Source: Oscillospiraceae bacterium (GTDB taxonomy: Bacteria > Bacillota > Clostridia > Oscillospirales > Acutalibacteraceae). Taken from it: DNA of 11,018 nt. Positions 1 to 5,515 of the stretch are shown piece by piece. The notes under the pieces are model-generated. The model worked only from the letters and a program-made list of their open reading frames with translations. It was not told where the DNA came from and made no database searches. How positions within the stretch are numbered: position 1 is the first letter of the stretch; every line of letters begins with the position of its first letter. Made by a program: the position numbers and the translations under genes. The DNA lies in contig JAISII010000129.1 of NCBI GenBank assembly GCA_031262125.1, positions 1 to 11,018 of the forward strand, given 5' to 3'.

Positions 1-12
1 CCTTGCAAATTG

Positions 13-40
13 TTGACATTTACCAAAAAACGGCTATAAT
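13..40 (+). promoter_or_regulatory. Sigma-A promoter for the 87-residue protein gene
   Basis: A perfect -35 box TTGACA (13-18) and a perfect -10 box TATAAT (35-40) are separated by 16 bp. The start of transcription would lie near 47, giving a leader of about 105 nt before the ATG at 152. An inverted repeat, TGACATTTA (14-22) and TAAATGTCA (43-51), straddles the promoter, and two further short inverted repeats lie in the leader (69-88 and 98-116). Confidence 0.85.
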
Positions 41-151
41 AATAAATGTCAGGTAAAGTCCGCTTGACGTTGACCGATAAAAGTCAACAAATAAAAATGC
101 CAAATGGTAAATGGCAGCACACAAAAACTCAAGAAAAAGGAGGATTTGATT

Positions 152-415
152 ATGTCACCCGTACTTGGATTGCACAACATTGACGTAACTGAATTTCTCG
201 CTGTGCTCGACACTTGCGAAGGAAACGTATTTTTAGTTTCCCGTGAAGGAGACCATTTGAATCTTAAGAGCAAATTATGCCAGCTGGTTGGGTTAACTCA
301 GCTTATAGAAGGCGGCAAAATAGCTCAAGCTTACATTCTTTGTGAGAACAAAGAAGACGAAGCGAAATTATTCAGATTCAATTTGCTGGGCGAGACAGCG
401 AAAGAAGTTGAATGA
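152..415 (+). CDS. Small conserved hypothetical protein, 87 aa
   Basis: The start is set at 152 because AAGGAGG lies 8 bases upstream; the in-frame ATG at 104 has no ribosome binding site. The product has no signal peptide or membrane segment and should be cytosolic. Recognisable stretches are an N-terminal LGLHNIDVTEFLAVLDTC, a central NLKSKLCQLVGLTQL and a C-terminal DEAKLFRFNLLGE. From memory these resemble a small family found in Clostridia that is sometimes labelled, without functional support, as a polyA polymerase; at this length it cannot be an intact nucleotidyltransferase. Cysteines occur near residues 17, 38 and 59 but form no CxxC pair. It is a single-gene unit with its own promoter and terminator. 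Function unknown; confidence applies to the gene, not to a role. Confidence 0.85.
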   Translation: MSPVLGLHNIDVTEFLAVLDTCEGNVFLVSREGDHLNLKSKLCQLVGLTQLIEGGKIAQAYILCENKEDEAKLFRFNLLGETAKEVE

Positions 416-462
416 TTTTTAAAATTCGATAGTTAATTCATACGTTAATATTATCCTAAAAA

Positions 463-501
463 AGCCAAAATCCCTGCATTTGTTTGCGGGGGTTTTGTGT
501 T
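463..501 (+). terminator. Intrinsic terminator after the 87-aa gene
   Basis: The arms are CCCTGCA (472-478) and TGCGGGG (485-491), pairing with one U-G wobble around a 6-base loop. An A-tract before the stem (467-470) pairs with the T-tract after it (493-496). It lies about 50 bases past the stop codon, before the tRNA promoter. Confidence 0.8.
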
Positions 502-536
502 GCTGAAAATTATTGCCGAATTTGCCGAAAAAACAT

Positions 537-565
537 TTGACAAAAGCCAAACTTCGTGATATTAT
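537..565 (+). promoter_or_regulatory. Sigma-A promoter for tRNA-Leu
   Basis: TTGACA (537-542), a 17-bp spacer and TATTAT (560-565). The predicted start near 572 leaves about 18 nt of 5' leader for RNase P removal before the tRNA at 590. Confidence 0.85.
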
Positions 566-589
566 TATCTGTGTTCGCAGTTTGCACTC

Positions 590-676
590 GCACCCATGGC
601 GGAATTGGCAGACGCGCATGGTTCAGGTCCATGTGAGAGCAATCTCGTGGAGGTTCAAGTCCTCTTGGGTGCACCA
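590..676 (+). tRNA. tRNA-Leu, anticodon CAG, CCA encoded
   Basis: The acceptor stem pairs GCACCCA (590-596) with TGGGTGC (666-672), with discriminator A673 and an encoded CCA (674-676). The anticodon stem CATGG/CCATG (617-621 and 629-633) encloses the loop TTCAGGT, placing anticodon CAG at 624-626, which reads CUG leucine codons. A long variable arm with the paired segments GAG and CTC (class II tRNA) and a T-arm with loop TTCAAGT complete the cloverleaf. It has its own promoter. The CCA is followed directly by a 9-bp hairpin, and no U-tract terminator is seen after it. Confidence 0.97.
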
Positions 677-697
677 GAAAATTGCGAAGCAATTTTC
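677..697. repeat. Perfect triloop hairpin directly after the tRNA
   Basis: GAAAATTGC (677-685) pairs perfectly with GCAATTTTC (689-697) around the loop GAA. The centre reads GCGAAGC, a heptamer known from oligonucleotide work to form an exceptionally stable DNA mini-hairpin. It begins at the first base after the CCA. No U-run follows, so it is not a standard terminator; it could mark tRNA 3' processing or simply be another member of this window's hairpin family. Confidence 0.8.
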
Positions 698-700
698 AGC

Positions 701-788
701 GATATGCACTTCGTGCATGATATTTGCTACGCAAGCGATATATGCTTCGCATATGATATGCACCTTAGGTGCGTGATAAGTGCATATC
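701..788. repeat. 18-bp-period array of hairpins with conserved GATAT joints
   Basis: GATAT recurs at 701, 719, 737 and 755 (period 18), then GATAA at 775. Between the joints are perfect hairpins with three-base loops: ATGCAC/GTGCAT (704-718), TTGC/GCAA (724-734), ATATGC/GCATAT (740-754) and GCACC/GGTGC (760-772). The arms change between units while pairing is retained. In addition GATATGCACTT (701-711) is the exact reverse complement of AAGTGCATATC (778-788), so the whole array could close as one branched structure. There is no coding frame worth calling and no spacer pattern of the CRISPR type. The function is unknown. Confidence 0.85.
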
Positions 789-795
789 ACTATTA

Positions 796-831
796 AAAAT
801 GAAACATTTTGCAATCAAGCGGCTATGCCGC
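796..831 (-). repeat. Dispersed intergenic repeat, copy 1
   Basis: Read on the minus strand this 36-base segment matches 4026-4060 on the plus strand at 32 of 36 aligned columns. It consists of a GCGGC-ATA-GCCGC hairpin (819-831) followed by a segment that pairs AAAATG with CATTTT (796-810). Differences fall mostly in the hairpin loop and the linker. Confidence 0.8.
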
Positions 832-848
832 AAACCCGCTTAAAGTCT

Positions 849-912
849 ATTGGCTGAGCCGATTTTCCCCTCCGTGGAGGGGTGGATTCGCTTTAGCGAA
901 GACGGGGTGGTT
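849..912. repeat. Palindromic intergenic element
   Basis: Three consecutive hairpins are visible: ATTGGC/GCCGAT (849-863), CCCCTCC/GGAGGGG with a two-base loop (867-882) and TTCGCT/AGCGAA (887-900), followed by GACGGGGTGGTTT. The order pyrimidine/purine palindrome, then short hairpin, then a GACGG-like segment recurs near 1329, 4140 and 10458. A further palindrome, CTTACGCGTAAG, lies at 927-938. Between here and the rpmF ribosome binding site at 992 the sequence is AT-rich and no clear promoter was found. Confidence 0.7.
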
Positions 913-1007
913 TACACACTTGTCCCCTTACGCGTAAGCGTTTTAATAAAACAACCAAATTAACCAAAAATTTAAACAAACATTATCACTTAGGAGGTCG
1001 TTGAGAT

Positions 1008-1190
1008 ATGGCAGTACCAAAGAGAAAACATTCGCAAGCAAGACGAGATAAGAGGCGTTCTAACGTGTGGAAGCTTAAAGCTCCCGCCCTCAGCAAATGC
1101 CCCGATTGCGGAGCTTACAAAGCTCCTCACAAAGTGTGCCTTAGCTGCGGCAAATACAAAGGTCGTCTTGTAATAGCTCAGGAAGCTTGA
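1008..1190 (+). CDS. rpmF: 50S ribosomal protein L32
   Basis: The product is 60 aa, the usual length for bacterial L32, a late-assembling protein of the large ribosomal subunit. The N-terminus MAVPKRKHSQARRDKRRS is the family signature. Four cysteines, C31, C34, C44 and C47, form the zinc-binding CxxC...CxxC ribbon, so this is the zinc-dependent (C+) form. TAGGAGG (991-997) lies 10 bases before the ATG. In many Firmicutes rpmF follows the DUF177/YceD gene and precedes plsX; here it stands alone, with hairpin repeats upstream and its own terminator. Its promoter was not identified with confidence. Confidence 0.97.
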   Translation: MAVPKRKHSQARRDKRRSNVWKLKAPALSKCPDCGAYKAPHKVCLSCGKYKGRLVIAQEA

Positions 1191-1194
1191 TTTT

Positions 1195-1227
1195 AACTGA
1201 AAGCTGTAACAGCAGCTTTCAGTTTTT
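1195..1227 (+). terminator. Intrinsic terminator after rpmF
   Basis: A perfect 12-bp stem pairs AACTGAAAGCTG (1195-1206) with CAGCTTTCAGTT (1213-1224) around the loop TAACAG, and ends in a run of Ts (1223-1227). It begins 4 bases past the stop codon. Confidence 0.92.
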
Positions 1228-1235
1228 ATTTGCTT

Positions 1236-1270
1236 CAAGAAACAAGAGGCAAGAGACAAGAGGCAAGACT
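1236..1270 (+). repeat. CAAGARR heptamer tandem repeat, five units
   Basis: Five consecutive 7-bp units all start with CAAGA: CAAGAAA, CAAGAGG, CAAGAGA, CAAGAGG and CAAGACT. A second five-unit array of the same type, on the same strand, lies at 10401-10435. Both follow closely on the 3' end of a plus-strand gene and both are followed by a triloop hairpin and a palindromic element. Confidence 0.85.
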
Positions 1271-1279
1271 ATAAAGAAG

Positions 1280-1371
1280 CGTTGCTACGCAACGTGTTTT
1301 ACATTTTTTTCTGAGCGTTCCCAAAAGTCTCCCTCTTAGAGGGGGATGTCGGCGAAGCCGACAGGGGGAGA
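1280..1371. repeat. Triloop hairpin plus palindromic intergenic element
   Basis: CGTTGC (1280-1285) pairs with GCAACG (1289-1294) around TAC. Further on CCCTC/GAGGG pairs around TTA (1331-1343), and TGTCGGC (1347-1353) pairs perfectly with GCCGACA (1357-1363) around GAA, again giving the core GCGAAGC. The element lies in the gap between the rpmF terminator and the DUF512 gene. Confidence 0.7.
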
Positions 1372-1421
1372 AAAAGAGCAAGCTATTGTTTATTGTTTGC
1401 TGTAATAAAAGGACTTAACAT

Positions 1422-2723
1422 ATGGTTAGAATCAGCAGTATAGAAAAAAATTCGCCGGCAGAAAAGAAAAAAATAGTGGCGGGCGAAAAGTTAATTTCAA
1501 TAAACGGCAACGACATTTATGACGTTTTGGATTACAGGTATTATCAGCTTGAAACCTCGCTTTTGCTTGTTATAGAAGCCGAAAACGGGCAGCAGCGTAA
1601 TGTTAAAATCCGCAAAGACGAATATGAGGAAATCGGGCTGGAGTTTGAAACATACCTTATGGACAAGCAGCGGTCGTGCAAAAACAAGTGCATATTTTGT
1701 TTTATTGACCAATTGCCAAAGGGTATGCGAGAAACCTTGTATTTTAAAGATGACGACAGTCGGCTTTCGTTTTTGTTTGGCAATTATGTTACCCTCACAA
1801 ACCTTACACAGCACGAAATCGCGCGGATTATTAAAATGCACATTAGCCCGATTAACGTGTCGGTGCACACCACAAACCCGCAGCTGCGTGTTAAAATGCT
1901 GGGTAACAAAACAGCGGGCGACAGCTTGAGTTTGCTTGAAAAGTTCCGCCAAAACGGGATTGATTTAAACTGCCAAATTGTTGTTTGCCCCGGCGTTAAC
2001 GACGGTGAGGAGCTTCAGAAAACCCTTGCCGATTTGCAAAAGTTAGAGGTTAATGTTTGTGCTGTTGTGCCCGTTGGGCTAACAAAGCATAGGGAGGGGT
2101 TGTATCCCCTTAAACCGTTTAGCAAGCAGGCAGCACAAGAGGTTTTGGCGATTGTTCAAACAGCGGGCGACATAAACTTTGCGAACACAGGCAGGCGGGT
2201 TTTTTATGCCGCAGATGAGCTGTATATTAAAGCGGAGCAAGAAATACCCGAATTTGAATTTTATGAAGATTTTGATGCACTTGAAAACGGAGTGGGGCTA
2301 ATCGCCCTTTTTAGGCAGGATGCCGCAGATGCACTTGAATCTATTGGCGGAAACGCCGAATTTTTTAAAGGCACAACTACGGTAGTAACCGGCATAAGTG
2401 CCGCACCTTTTTTAGAGGAAATTGCACGGGAAATAACAAAAAAATCCCCGCAAACTATAATTAACGTGCAGCCGATAACTAACGAATTTTTCGGCGAACA
2501 GGTTAATGTTGCGGGGCTTATATGCGGGTGCGATATTATAAAACAGCTTGAAGGTCGGGAGCTTGGCGACCGTTTGCTCATACCCGGGGTTATGCTCCGC
2601 CACGGCGGCGATTTGTTTTTAGACGGCATTTCGCCAAAAGATATTAGCATGCAATTGGGCGTTGCGGTTGAGGTTGCCGCTCCCGACGGCGACGGGTTTG
2701 TTAATACGTTTGTTACAGAGTAG
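1422..2723 (+). CDS. DUF512 protein with PDZ and radical-SAM-type cluster motif
   Basis: The 433-aa product begins with a PDZ-like domain (about residues 1-66, including GEKLISINGNDIYD). Next comes C86-x3-C90-x2-C93 within SCKNKCIFCFIDQLPKGMR, the CX3CX2C arrangement that binds a [4Fe-4S] cluster in radical-SAM enzymes. The rest of the central part and the C-terminal half (about 210-433) correspond to the DUF512 family, described as putative radical-SAM enzymes in Firmicutes and cyanobacteria; the length is normal for it. No signal peptide or membrane helix is seen, so it should be cytosolic. The substrate is unknown. AAAGGA lies about 9 bases before the ATG. In Clostridia the gene is, from memory, often next to der (engA); that partner is not here. 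Confidence 0.92.
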   Translation: MVRISSIEKNSPAEKKKIVAGEKLISINGNDIYDVLDYRYYQLETSLLLVIEAENGQQRNVKIRKDEYEEIGLEFETYLMDKQRSCKNKCIFCFIDQLPKGMRETLYFKDDDSRLSFLFGNYVTLTNLTQHEIARIIKMHISPINVSVHTTNPQLRVKMLGNKTAGDSLSLLEKFRQNGIDLNCQIVVCPGVNDGEELQKTLADLQKLEVNVCAVVPVGLTKHREGLYPLKPFSKQAAQEVLAIVQTAGDINFANTGRRVFYAADELYIKAEQEIPEFEFYEDFDALENGVGLIALFRQDAADALESIGGNAEFFKGTTTVVTGISAAPFLEEIAREITKKSPQTIINVQPITNEFFGEQVNVAGLICGCDIIKQLEGRELGDRLLIPGVMLRHGGDLFLDGISPKDISMQLGVAVEVAAPDGDGFVNTFVTE

Positions 2724-2778
2724 AAGTATGTTACTTAGCTATTCCTGTCAAAATCAAGCGTTTTTTGCAAAATATTCA

Positions 2779-2819
2779 CGTAAAATTACACGAATAATTT
2801 GTGATTTTACGCAATTTTT
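2779..2819 (+). terminator. Possible weak terminator after the DUF512 gene
   Basis: CGTAAAAT (2779-2786) pairs with ATTTTACG (2804-2811); an inner CAC/GTG (2789-2791 with 2801-2803) extends the stem past a 2-base bulge. A T-run follows at 2815-2819. The stem is AT-rich, so termination may be inefficient. Confidence 0.5.
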
Positions 2820-2837
2820 AACACGAATAAAAAAAGA

Positions 2838-2866
2838 TTGACATTTGTACGGTTATGTAGTATAAT
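2838..2866 (+). promoter_or_regulatory. Consensus sigma-A promoter for the sigma factor gene
   Basis: TTGACA (2838-2843), a 17-bp spacer and TATAAT (2861-2866): both boxes and the spacing are perfect. Transcription should start near 2873, giving a leader of about 40 nt. Confidence 0.93.
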
Positions 2867-2913
2867 GTAACTTGACTAACGATGTTTACTAAAACGGCAC
2901 GAGGTGATTTTGC

Positions 2914-3495
2914 TTGCAGCCACCAAACAGCAGCAGTTTTACCGATTTGCCCGATGCAAAGCTTGCAGTTTTGGCAGCACACGGCAACCAGCTTGCTTTT
3001 GAGGAAGTTGTGCTGCGTTATGTAAGGCTTGTTGCTTCCATTGCTTCAAAGTACCGTTCCGATTCGTTTGAAATTAACGATTTTATTCAAGAAGGTTTGC
3101 TTGCCCTGCATTCAGCGTGCAAAACTTATGCCCCAAAGGGCGGTGCATCGTTTAAAAACTTTGCCGCACGGTGCATAGAAAACCGCTTTATTTCAATTAT
3201 CCGCAGTGCCAATAAAAAAAGTGCAATACCCCACGGCAGCACTGTTTCGATAGACGATATCGAACTTTCGGACCAAAACTCCACAAACCCCGAGCAAATT
3301 TTTGCCTTGAACGGTGAAAAGGACGACATTTTTTCTGAGTTTGAAAAAAAGCTGTCGCCGCTGGAACGCAAGGTTTTTAAGCTTTATATTAACGGCAGCC
3401 GTTATAACGAGATTGCCGACTTGCTTAAAATCACCGAAAAATCAGCCGACAATGCTTTGCAGCGGATTAAGAAAAAGCTTAGTTTTAAGCCTTGA
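2914..3495 (+). CDS. Sigma-70 family RNA polymerase sigma factor, SigH-like
   Basis: The 193-aa product has a region 2 (about residues 24-100) with the core-binding motif DFIQEG at 56-61 and SFKNFAARCIENRFISIIR, which follows the pattern of the -10-recognising helix. A C-terminal region 4 helix-turn-helix lies at about 147-190 (LSPLERKVFKLYINGSRYNE and NALQRIKKKL). The ending closely resembles the sporulation and post-exponential sigma factor SigH, though at 193 aa the protein is a little shorter than typical SigH. No region 1 or 3 is present. The start is taken as TTG 2914 because GAGGTG (2901-2906) sits 7 bases upstream and no better ATG exists. The perfect sigma-A promoter suggests vegetative transcription. 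Which regulon it controls cannot be read from this window; a paralogue of SigH is as likely as SigH itself. Confidence 0.9.
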   Translation: MQPPNSSSFTDLPDAKLAVLAAHGNQLAFEEVVLRYVRLVASIASKYRSDSFEINDFIQEGLLALHSACKTYAPKGGASFKNFAARCIENRFISIIRSANKKSAIPHGSTVSIDDIELSDQNSTNPEQIFALNGEKDDIFSEFEKKLSPLERKVFKLYINGSRYNEIADLLKITEKSADNALQRIKKKLSFKP

Positions 3496-3570
3496 TTTTG
3501 CCTTAGTGCGAACATAAAAAATTATCTTTAGTTATCACAAGGGTTAGGATGCCCATTTATTTCTTTATAT

Positions 3571-3610
3571 GCTCCTGAGAGAAACGGCGGTGCAATCCCG
3601 CCAAGGAGCC
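3571..3610 (+). ncRNA. Compact structured leader resembling a tRNA acceptor/T-arm minihelix
   Basis: GCTCCT (3571-3576) pairs with AGGAGC (3604-3609). Inside, GGCGG (3586-3590) pairs with CCGCC (3598-3602) around the 7-base loop TGCAATC. The inner stem abuts the 3' strand of the outer stem with one unpaired A, while an unpaired GAGAGAAAC joins the 5' sides. This is the geometry of a T-arm stacked on an acceptor stem; the loop fits the T-loop pattern except for G at the second position. No D-arm, anticodon arm or CCA is present. It ends 33 bases before the zinc-ribbon start codon and may be a leader element, or an imperfect terminator of the upstream gene since a T-rich stretch follows. Confidence 0.45.
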
Positions 3611-3642
3611 ATTATTTTATTTTCCAAAGCGAGGTACAACAA

Positions 3643-3918
3643 ATGTACGAAGACAAAACACTTGTATGCAAAGACTGCGGCGAAGAATTTACTTTCACTG
3701 CCGGTGAGCAAGAATTCTATGCCGAGAAGGGTTTGACAAACGAACCCCTCCGTTGCAAAGATTGCAGACAAAAACGCAAAAACGGCGGTCGTCCTGCACG
3801 CGAACTTTTCACAACAGTTTGTGCAGATTGCGGCGGCGAAGCTCAAATCCCCTTCAAACCGATGGAAGACAAGAGCTACTATTGCAGCAGTTGCTTTGCA
3901 GCAAGAAAAGACGCATAA
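3643..3918 (+). CDS. Small protein with two CxxC...CxxC zinc ribbons
   Basis: The 91-aa product carries four CxxC knuckles: C9/C12 with C38/C41, and C60/C63 with C81/C84, which should form two independent zinc ribbons. The first half (LVCKDCGEEF, then AGEQEFYAEKGLTNEP) is typical of the probable zinc-ribbon domain family found widely in Clostridia; the linker at 42-53 is basic (RQKRKNGGRPAR) and could contact nucleic acid. No catalytic motif, signal peptide or membrane segment is visible. GAGGT (3631-3635) lies 7 bases before the ATG. It is a single-gene unit ending at a strong terminator, with a structured element upstream. Members of this family are uncharacterised as far as I know; a nucleic-acid or protein-binding role is inference from the ribbons. 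Confidence 0.9.
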   Translation: MYEDKTLVCKDCGEEFTFTAGEQEFYAEKGLTNEPLRCKDCRQKRKNGGRPARELFTTVCADCGGEAQIPFKPMEDKSYYCSSCFAARKDA

Positions 3919-3966
3919 TAATTGACTTAGTACATTTTTACTAGTACATATTATTTTTGCCAAAGT

Positions 3967-3998
3967 AAACCCCCGCACTTTTGTGCAGGGGTTTTTTT
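3967..3998 (+). terminator. Intrinsic terminator after the zinc-ribbon gene
   Basis: GCAC (3975-3978) pairs with GTGC (3983-3986); after one C/A mismatch, CCCC (3970-3973) pairs with GGGG (3988-3991). AAA before the stem pairs with the start of a seven-T run (3992-3998). On the minus strand the stem is followed by TTTACTTT, so it might also weakly stop read-through from murA. Confidence 0.9.
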
Positions 3999-4025
3999 CG
4001 TTGTTTAGGCAAGAAGCTAGATTTA

Positions 4026-4064
4026 GCGGCGTAGCCGCTGCTTGCAAAATGTTTCATTTTGCAA
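4026..4064 (+). repeat. Dispersed intergenic repeat, copy 2
   Basis: A hairpin AGCGGC/GCCGCT around GTA (4025-4039) is followed by a perfect 10-bp hairpin, TTGCAAAATG (4042-4051) with its complement at 4055-4064 around TTT. Bases 4026-4060 match the minus strand of 796-831 at 32 of 36 columns. In this copy the second hairpin is complete; copy 1 has lost the outer GCAA arm. Confidence 0.8.
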
Positions 4065-4092
4065 AGAGGAGCAACCAACCGTAAAGCGTAGC

Positions 4093-4178
4093 TTTTTGCA
4101 CAAAGTGCAAAAACAAGCTCGAAAGGGCGTGTTGCGACGAGGAGGTGGCAAGGCGTAGCCCTGACGGAAGGAGAATGG
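4093..4178. repeat. Hairpin and palindromic element downstream of murA
   Basis: TTTTTGCAC (4093-4101) pairs perfectly with GTGCAAAAA (4105-4113) around AAA. Then 4140-4176 carries GAGGAGGTGGCA, a small CAAGGC/GCCCTG hairpin and TGACGGAAGGAGAAT. That last part matches the element at 10458-10504 read on the opposite strand: both share GGTGGCA, a GGCG-centred hairpin and TGACGGAAGGAGAAT. The element ends within three bases of the murA stop codon. Confidence 0.75.
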
Positions 4179-5477
4179 TTAGCTAACCTCGGCGACGGCA
4201 TTTTCGGGTTCTTCATAATATCCGATAGAAATATCGGCACCAATGCTTTGAAGTTTTTCTACAATTTCTTCATAGCCACGAATAATATATTTTATGTTTG
4301 TAATTTCGGTTGTGCCGTCGGCAACCAAAGCGGCAATAATCAGTGCTGCACCGGCACGTAAATCGGTAGCCGAAACAGGTGCGGCGGTAAGCTTTGTGCC
4401 GCCCTCTATAACTGCAAGCTTGCCCTCGACCGAAATTCTTGCACCCATACGCAGCAGCTCGCCGATGTATTGAAAGCGGTTATCCCACACGTTTTCGTTA
4501 ATAATGCTTGTGCCGCCAACGGTTGCAAGCAGTGCGGCAAACTGGGGCTGGCAGTCGGTGGGGAACCCGGGGTGGGGCATAGTTTTAATATTGCACCTAC
4601 GCAGTGTTTTCGCTGTGGCGTCTACAACTATAGTATCGTCATATTCTTCAATAATCACGCCCATTTCTCTCAGCTTTGCCGAGATAGAGTCCAAATGCTT
4701 TGGCGTGATGTTTTTAACGGCAATTTTGCCACGAGTTGCAGCGGCAGCCGCCATATAAGTACCCGCCTCAATTTGGTCGGGGATTATTGAATAGGTAGTA
4801 GAGTGCAGACGGTTTACTCCACGGATTTTAATAACGTCGGTACCCGCACCACGTATGTTTGCACCCATCGAGTTTAAAAAGTTTGCCAAATCAACAATGT
4901 GCGGCTCTTTTGCGGCGTTTTCCATAATAGTTTCGCCTTTTGCCTTAACGGCAGCCAGCATAATGTTCATTGTAGCCCCAACCGACACAACGTCTAAATA
5001 AATATATGTGCCTTTAAGGGGAGATGTTGCAATAGATTCGATGATTGCACCGTTTAGAATCTCGGTTTCGGCACCAAGAGCGTTAAAGCCCTTGATGTGC
5101 TGGTCGATTGGGCGAGAGCCGAAAAAGCAGCCGCCGGGCATAACAACCGAAGCCTTGCCGAACTTGCCCAAAAGTGCACCCAAAAAATAGTAAGAAGCAC
5201 GCATAGAGCTTGCAAGCCCCGAGTTTACAACGTGCGATTTAATTTTTGTAGGGTCAATAGAAAGAGTAGTTTTGTCAATCCGTTTAATATCGGCACCCAA
5301 ATCGGCAAGTATATTTGCTATTCGTGTAACGTCGCTTATGTTAGGTATGTTTTCGATTATGCAGGGTTCGTCGCAAAGCAGTGTTGCCGGCAAAATGGCA
5401 ACTGCGGCGTTTTTTGCCCCACTAATGGTAACTTCGCCTTGCAGCTTGTTGCCGCCGTTTATAATAAACTTCTCCAA
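4179..5477 (-). CDS. murA: UDP-N-acetylglucosamine 1-carboxyvinyltransferase
   Basis: MurA transfers enolpyruvate from phosphoenolpyruvate to UDP-GlcNAc, the first committed step of peptidoglycan synthesis, in the cytosol. The 432-aa product shows the family landmarks: GEVTISGAKNAA with K22/N23, the active-site loop PGGCFFGSRP with C117 (the Cys115 equivalent, which fosfomycin alkylates), ENAAKEPHIVDLANFL, and HPGFPTDCQPQF with the catalytic Asp. Cys rather than Asp in the loop predicts fosfomycin sensitivity of the enzyme. The start is placed at TTG 5477: this gives MEKFIINGG and puts the catalytic lysine at 22 as in E. coli, and AGAGGTG lies 6 bases upstream. A GTG at 5486 is the alternative, but it overlaps that Shine-Dalgarno. 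The tail (YYEEPENAVAEVS) runs about ten residues past the usual end and stops at a palindromic repeat. No partner gene is in its operon. Confidence 0.96.
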   Translation of the reverse strand: MEKFIINGGNKLQGEVTISGAKNAAVAILPATLLCDEPCIIENIPNISDVTRIANILADLGADIKRIDKTTLSIDPTKIKSHVVNSGLASSMRASYYFLGALLGKFGKASVVMPGGCFFGSRPIDQHIKGFNALGAETEILNGAIIESIATSPLKGTYIYLDVVSVGATMNIMLAAVKAKGETIMENAAKEPHIVDLANFLNSMGANIRGAGTDVIKIRGVNRLHSTTYSIIPDQIEAGTYMAAAAATRGKIAVKNITPKHLDSISAKLREMGVIIEEYDDTIVVDATAKTLRRCNIKTMPHPGFPTDCQPQFAALLATVGGTSIINENVWDNRFQYIGELLRMGARISVEGKLAVIEGGTKLTAAPVSATDLRAGAALIIAALVADGTTEITNIKYIIRGYEEIVEKLQSIGADISIGYYEEPENAVAEVS

Positions 5478-5515
5478 AAATAACACCTCTTAAATAATAG
5501 GCTTATGCGTAAATT

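Noticed and set aside
701..788. Possible CRISPR array
   Set aside because: The period is only 18 bp, what repeats is a short joint, and the variable parts are self-complementary hairpins rather than spacers. No cas gene is present.
513..796. Protein-coding frames across the tRNA and hairpin array
   Set aside because: They run through a confident tRNA gene and hairpin repeats, without ribosome binding sites or recognisable protein features.
990..1259. Minus-strand frame over rpmF
   Set aside because: It is antisense to a conserved ribosomal protein gene and its terminator, and no start signal is visible.
3492..3520. Promoter for the zinc-ribbon gene (TTGATT-17-TAAAAA)
   Set aside because: Both boxes match weakly and the position overlaps the end of the sigma factor gene; not strong enough to list.
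3571..3610. Glycine, TPP or cobalamin riboswitch
   Set aside because: GAGAGA and AAGGAGC recall pieces of glycine aptamers and CTGAGA recalls TPP aptamers, but the outer pairing GCTCCT/AGGAGC, the small size and the absence of the remaining conserved segments do not fit any of them.
3571..3610. Complete tRNA gene
   Set aside because: Only acceptor-like and T-arm-like helices exist; there is no room for a D-arm or anticodon arm and no CCA.
3922..3950. Promoter TTGACT-17-TACATA and a direct repeat TAGTACAT before the terminator at 3967
   Set aside because: The -10 box is poor and transcription would run straight into the terminator. The 8-bp repeat (3928-3935 and 3942-3949) is too short to support a function.
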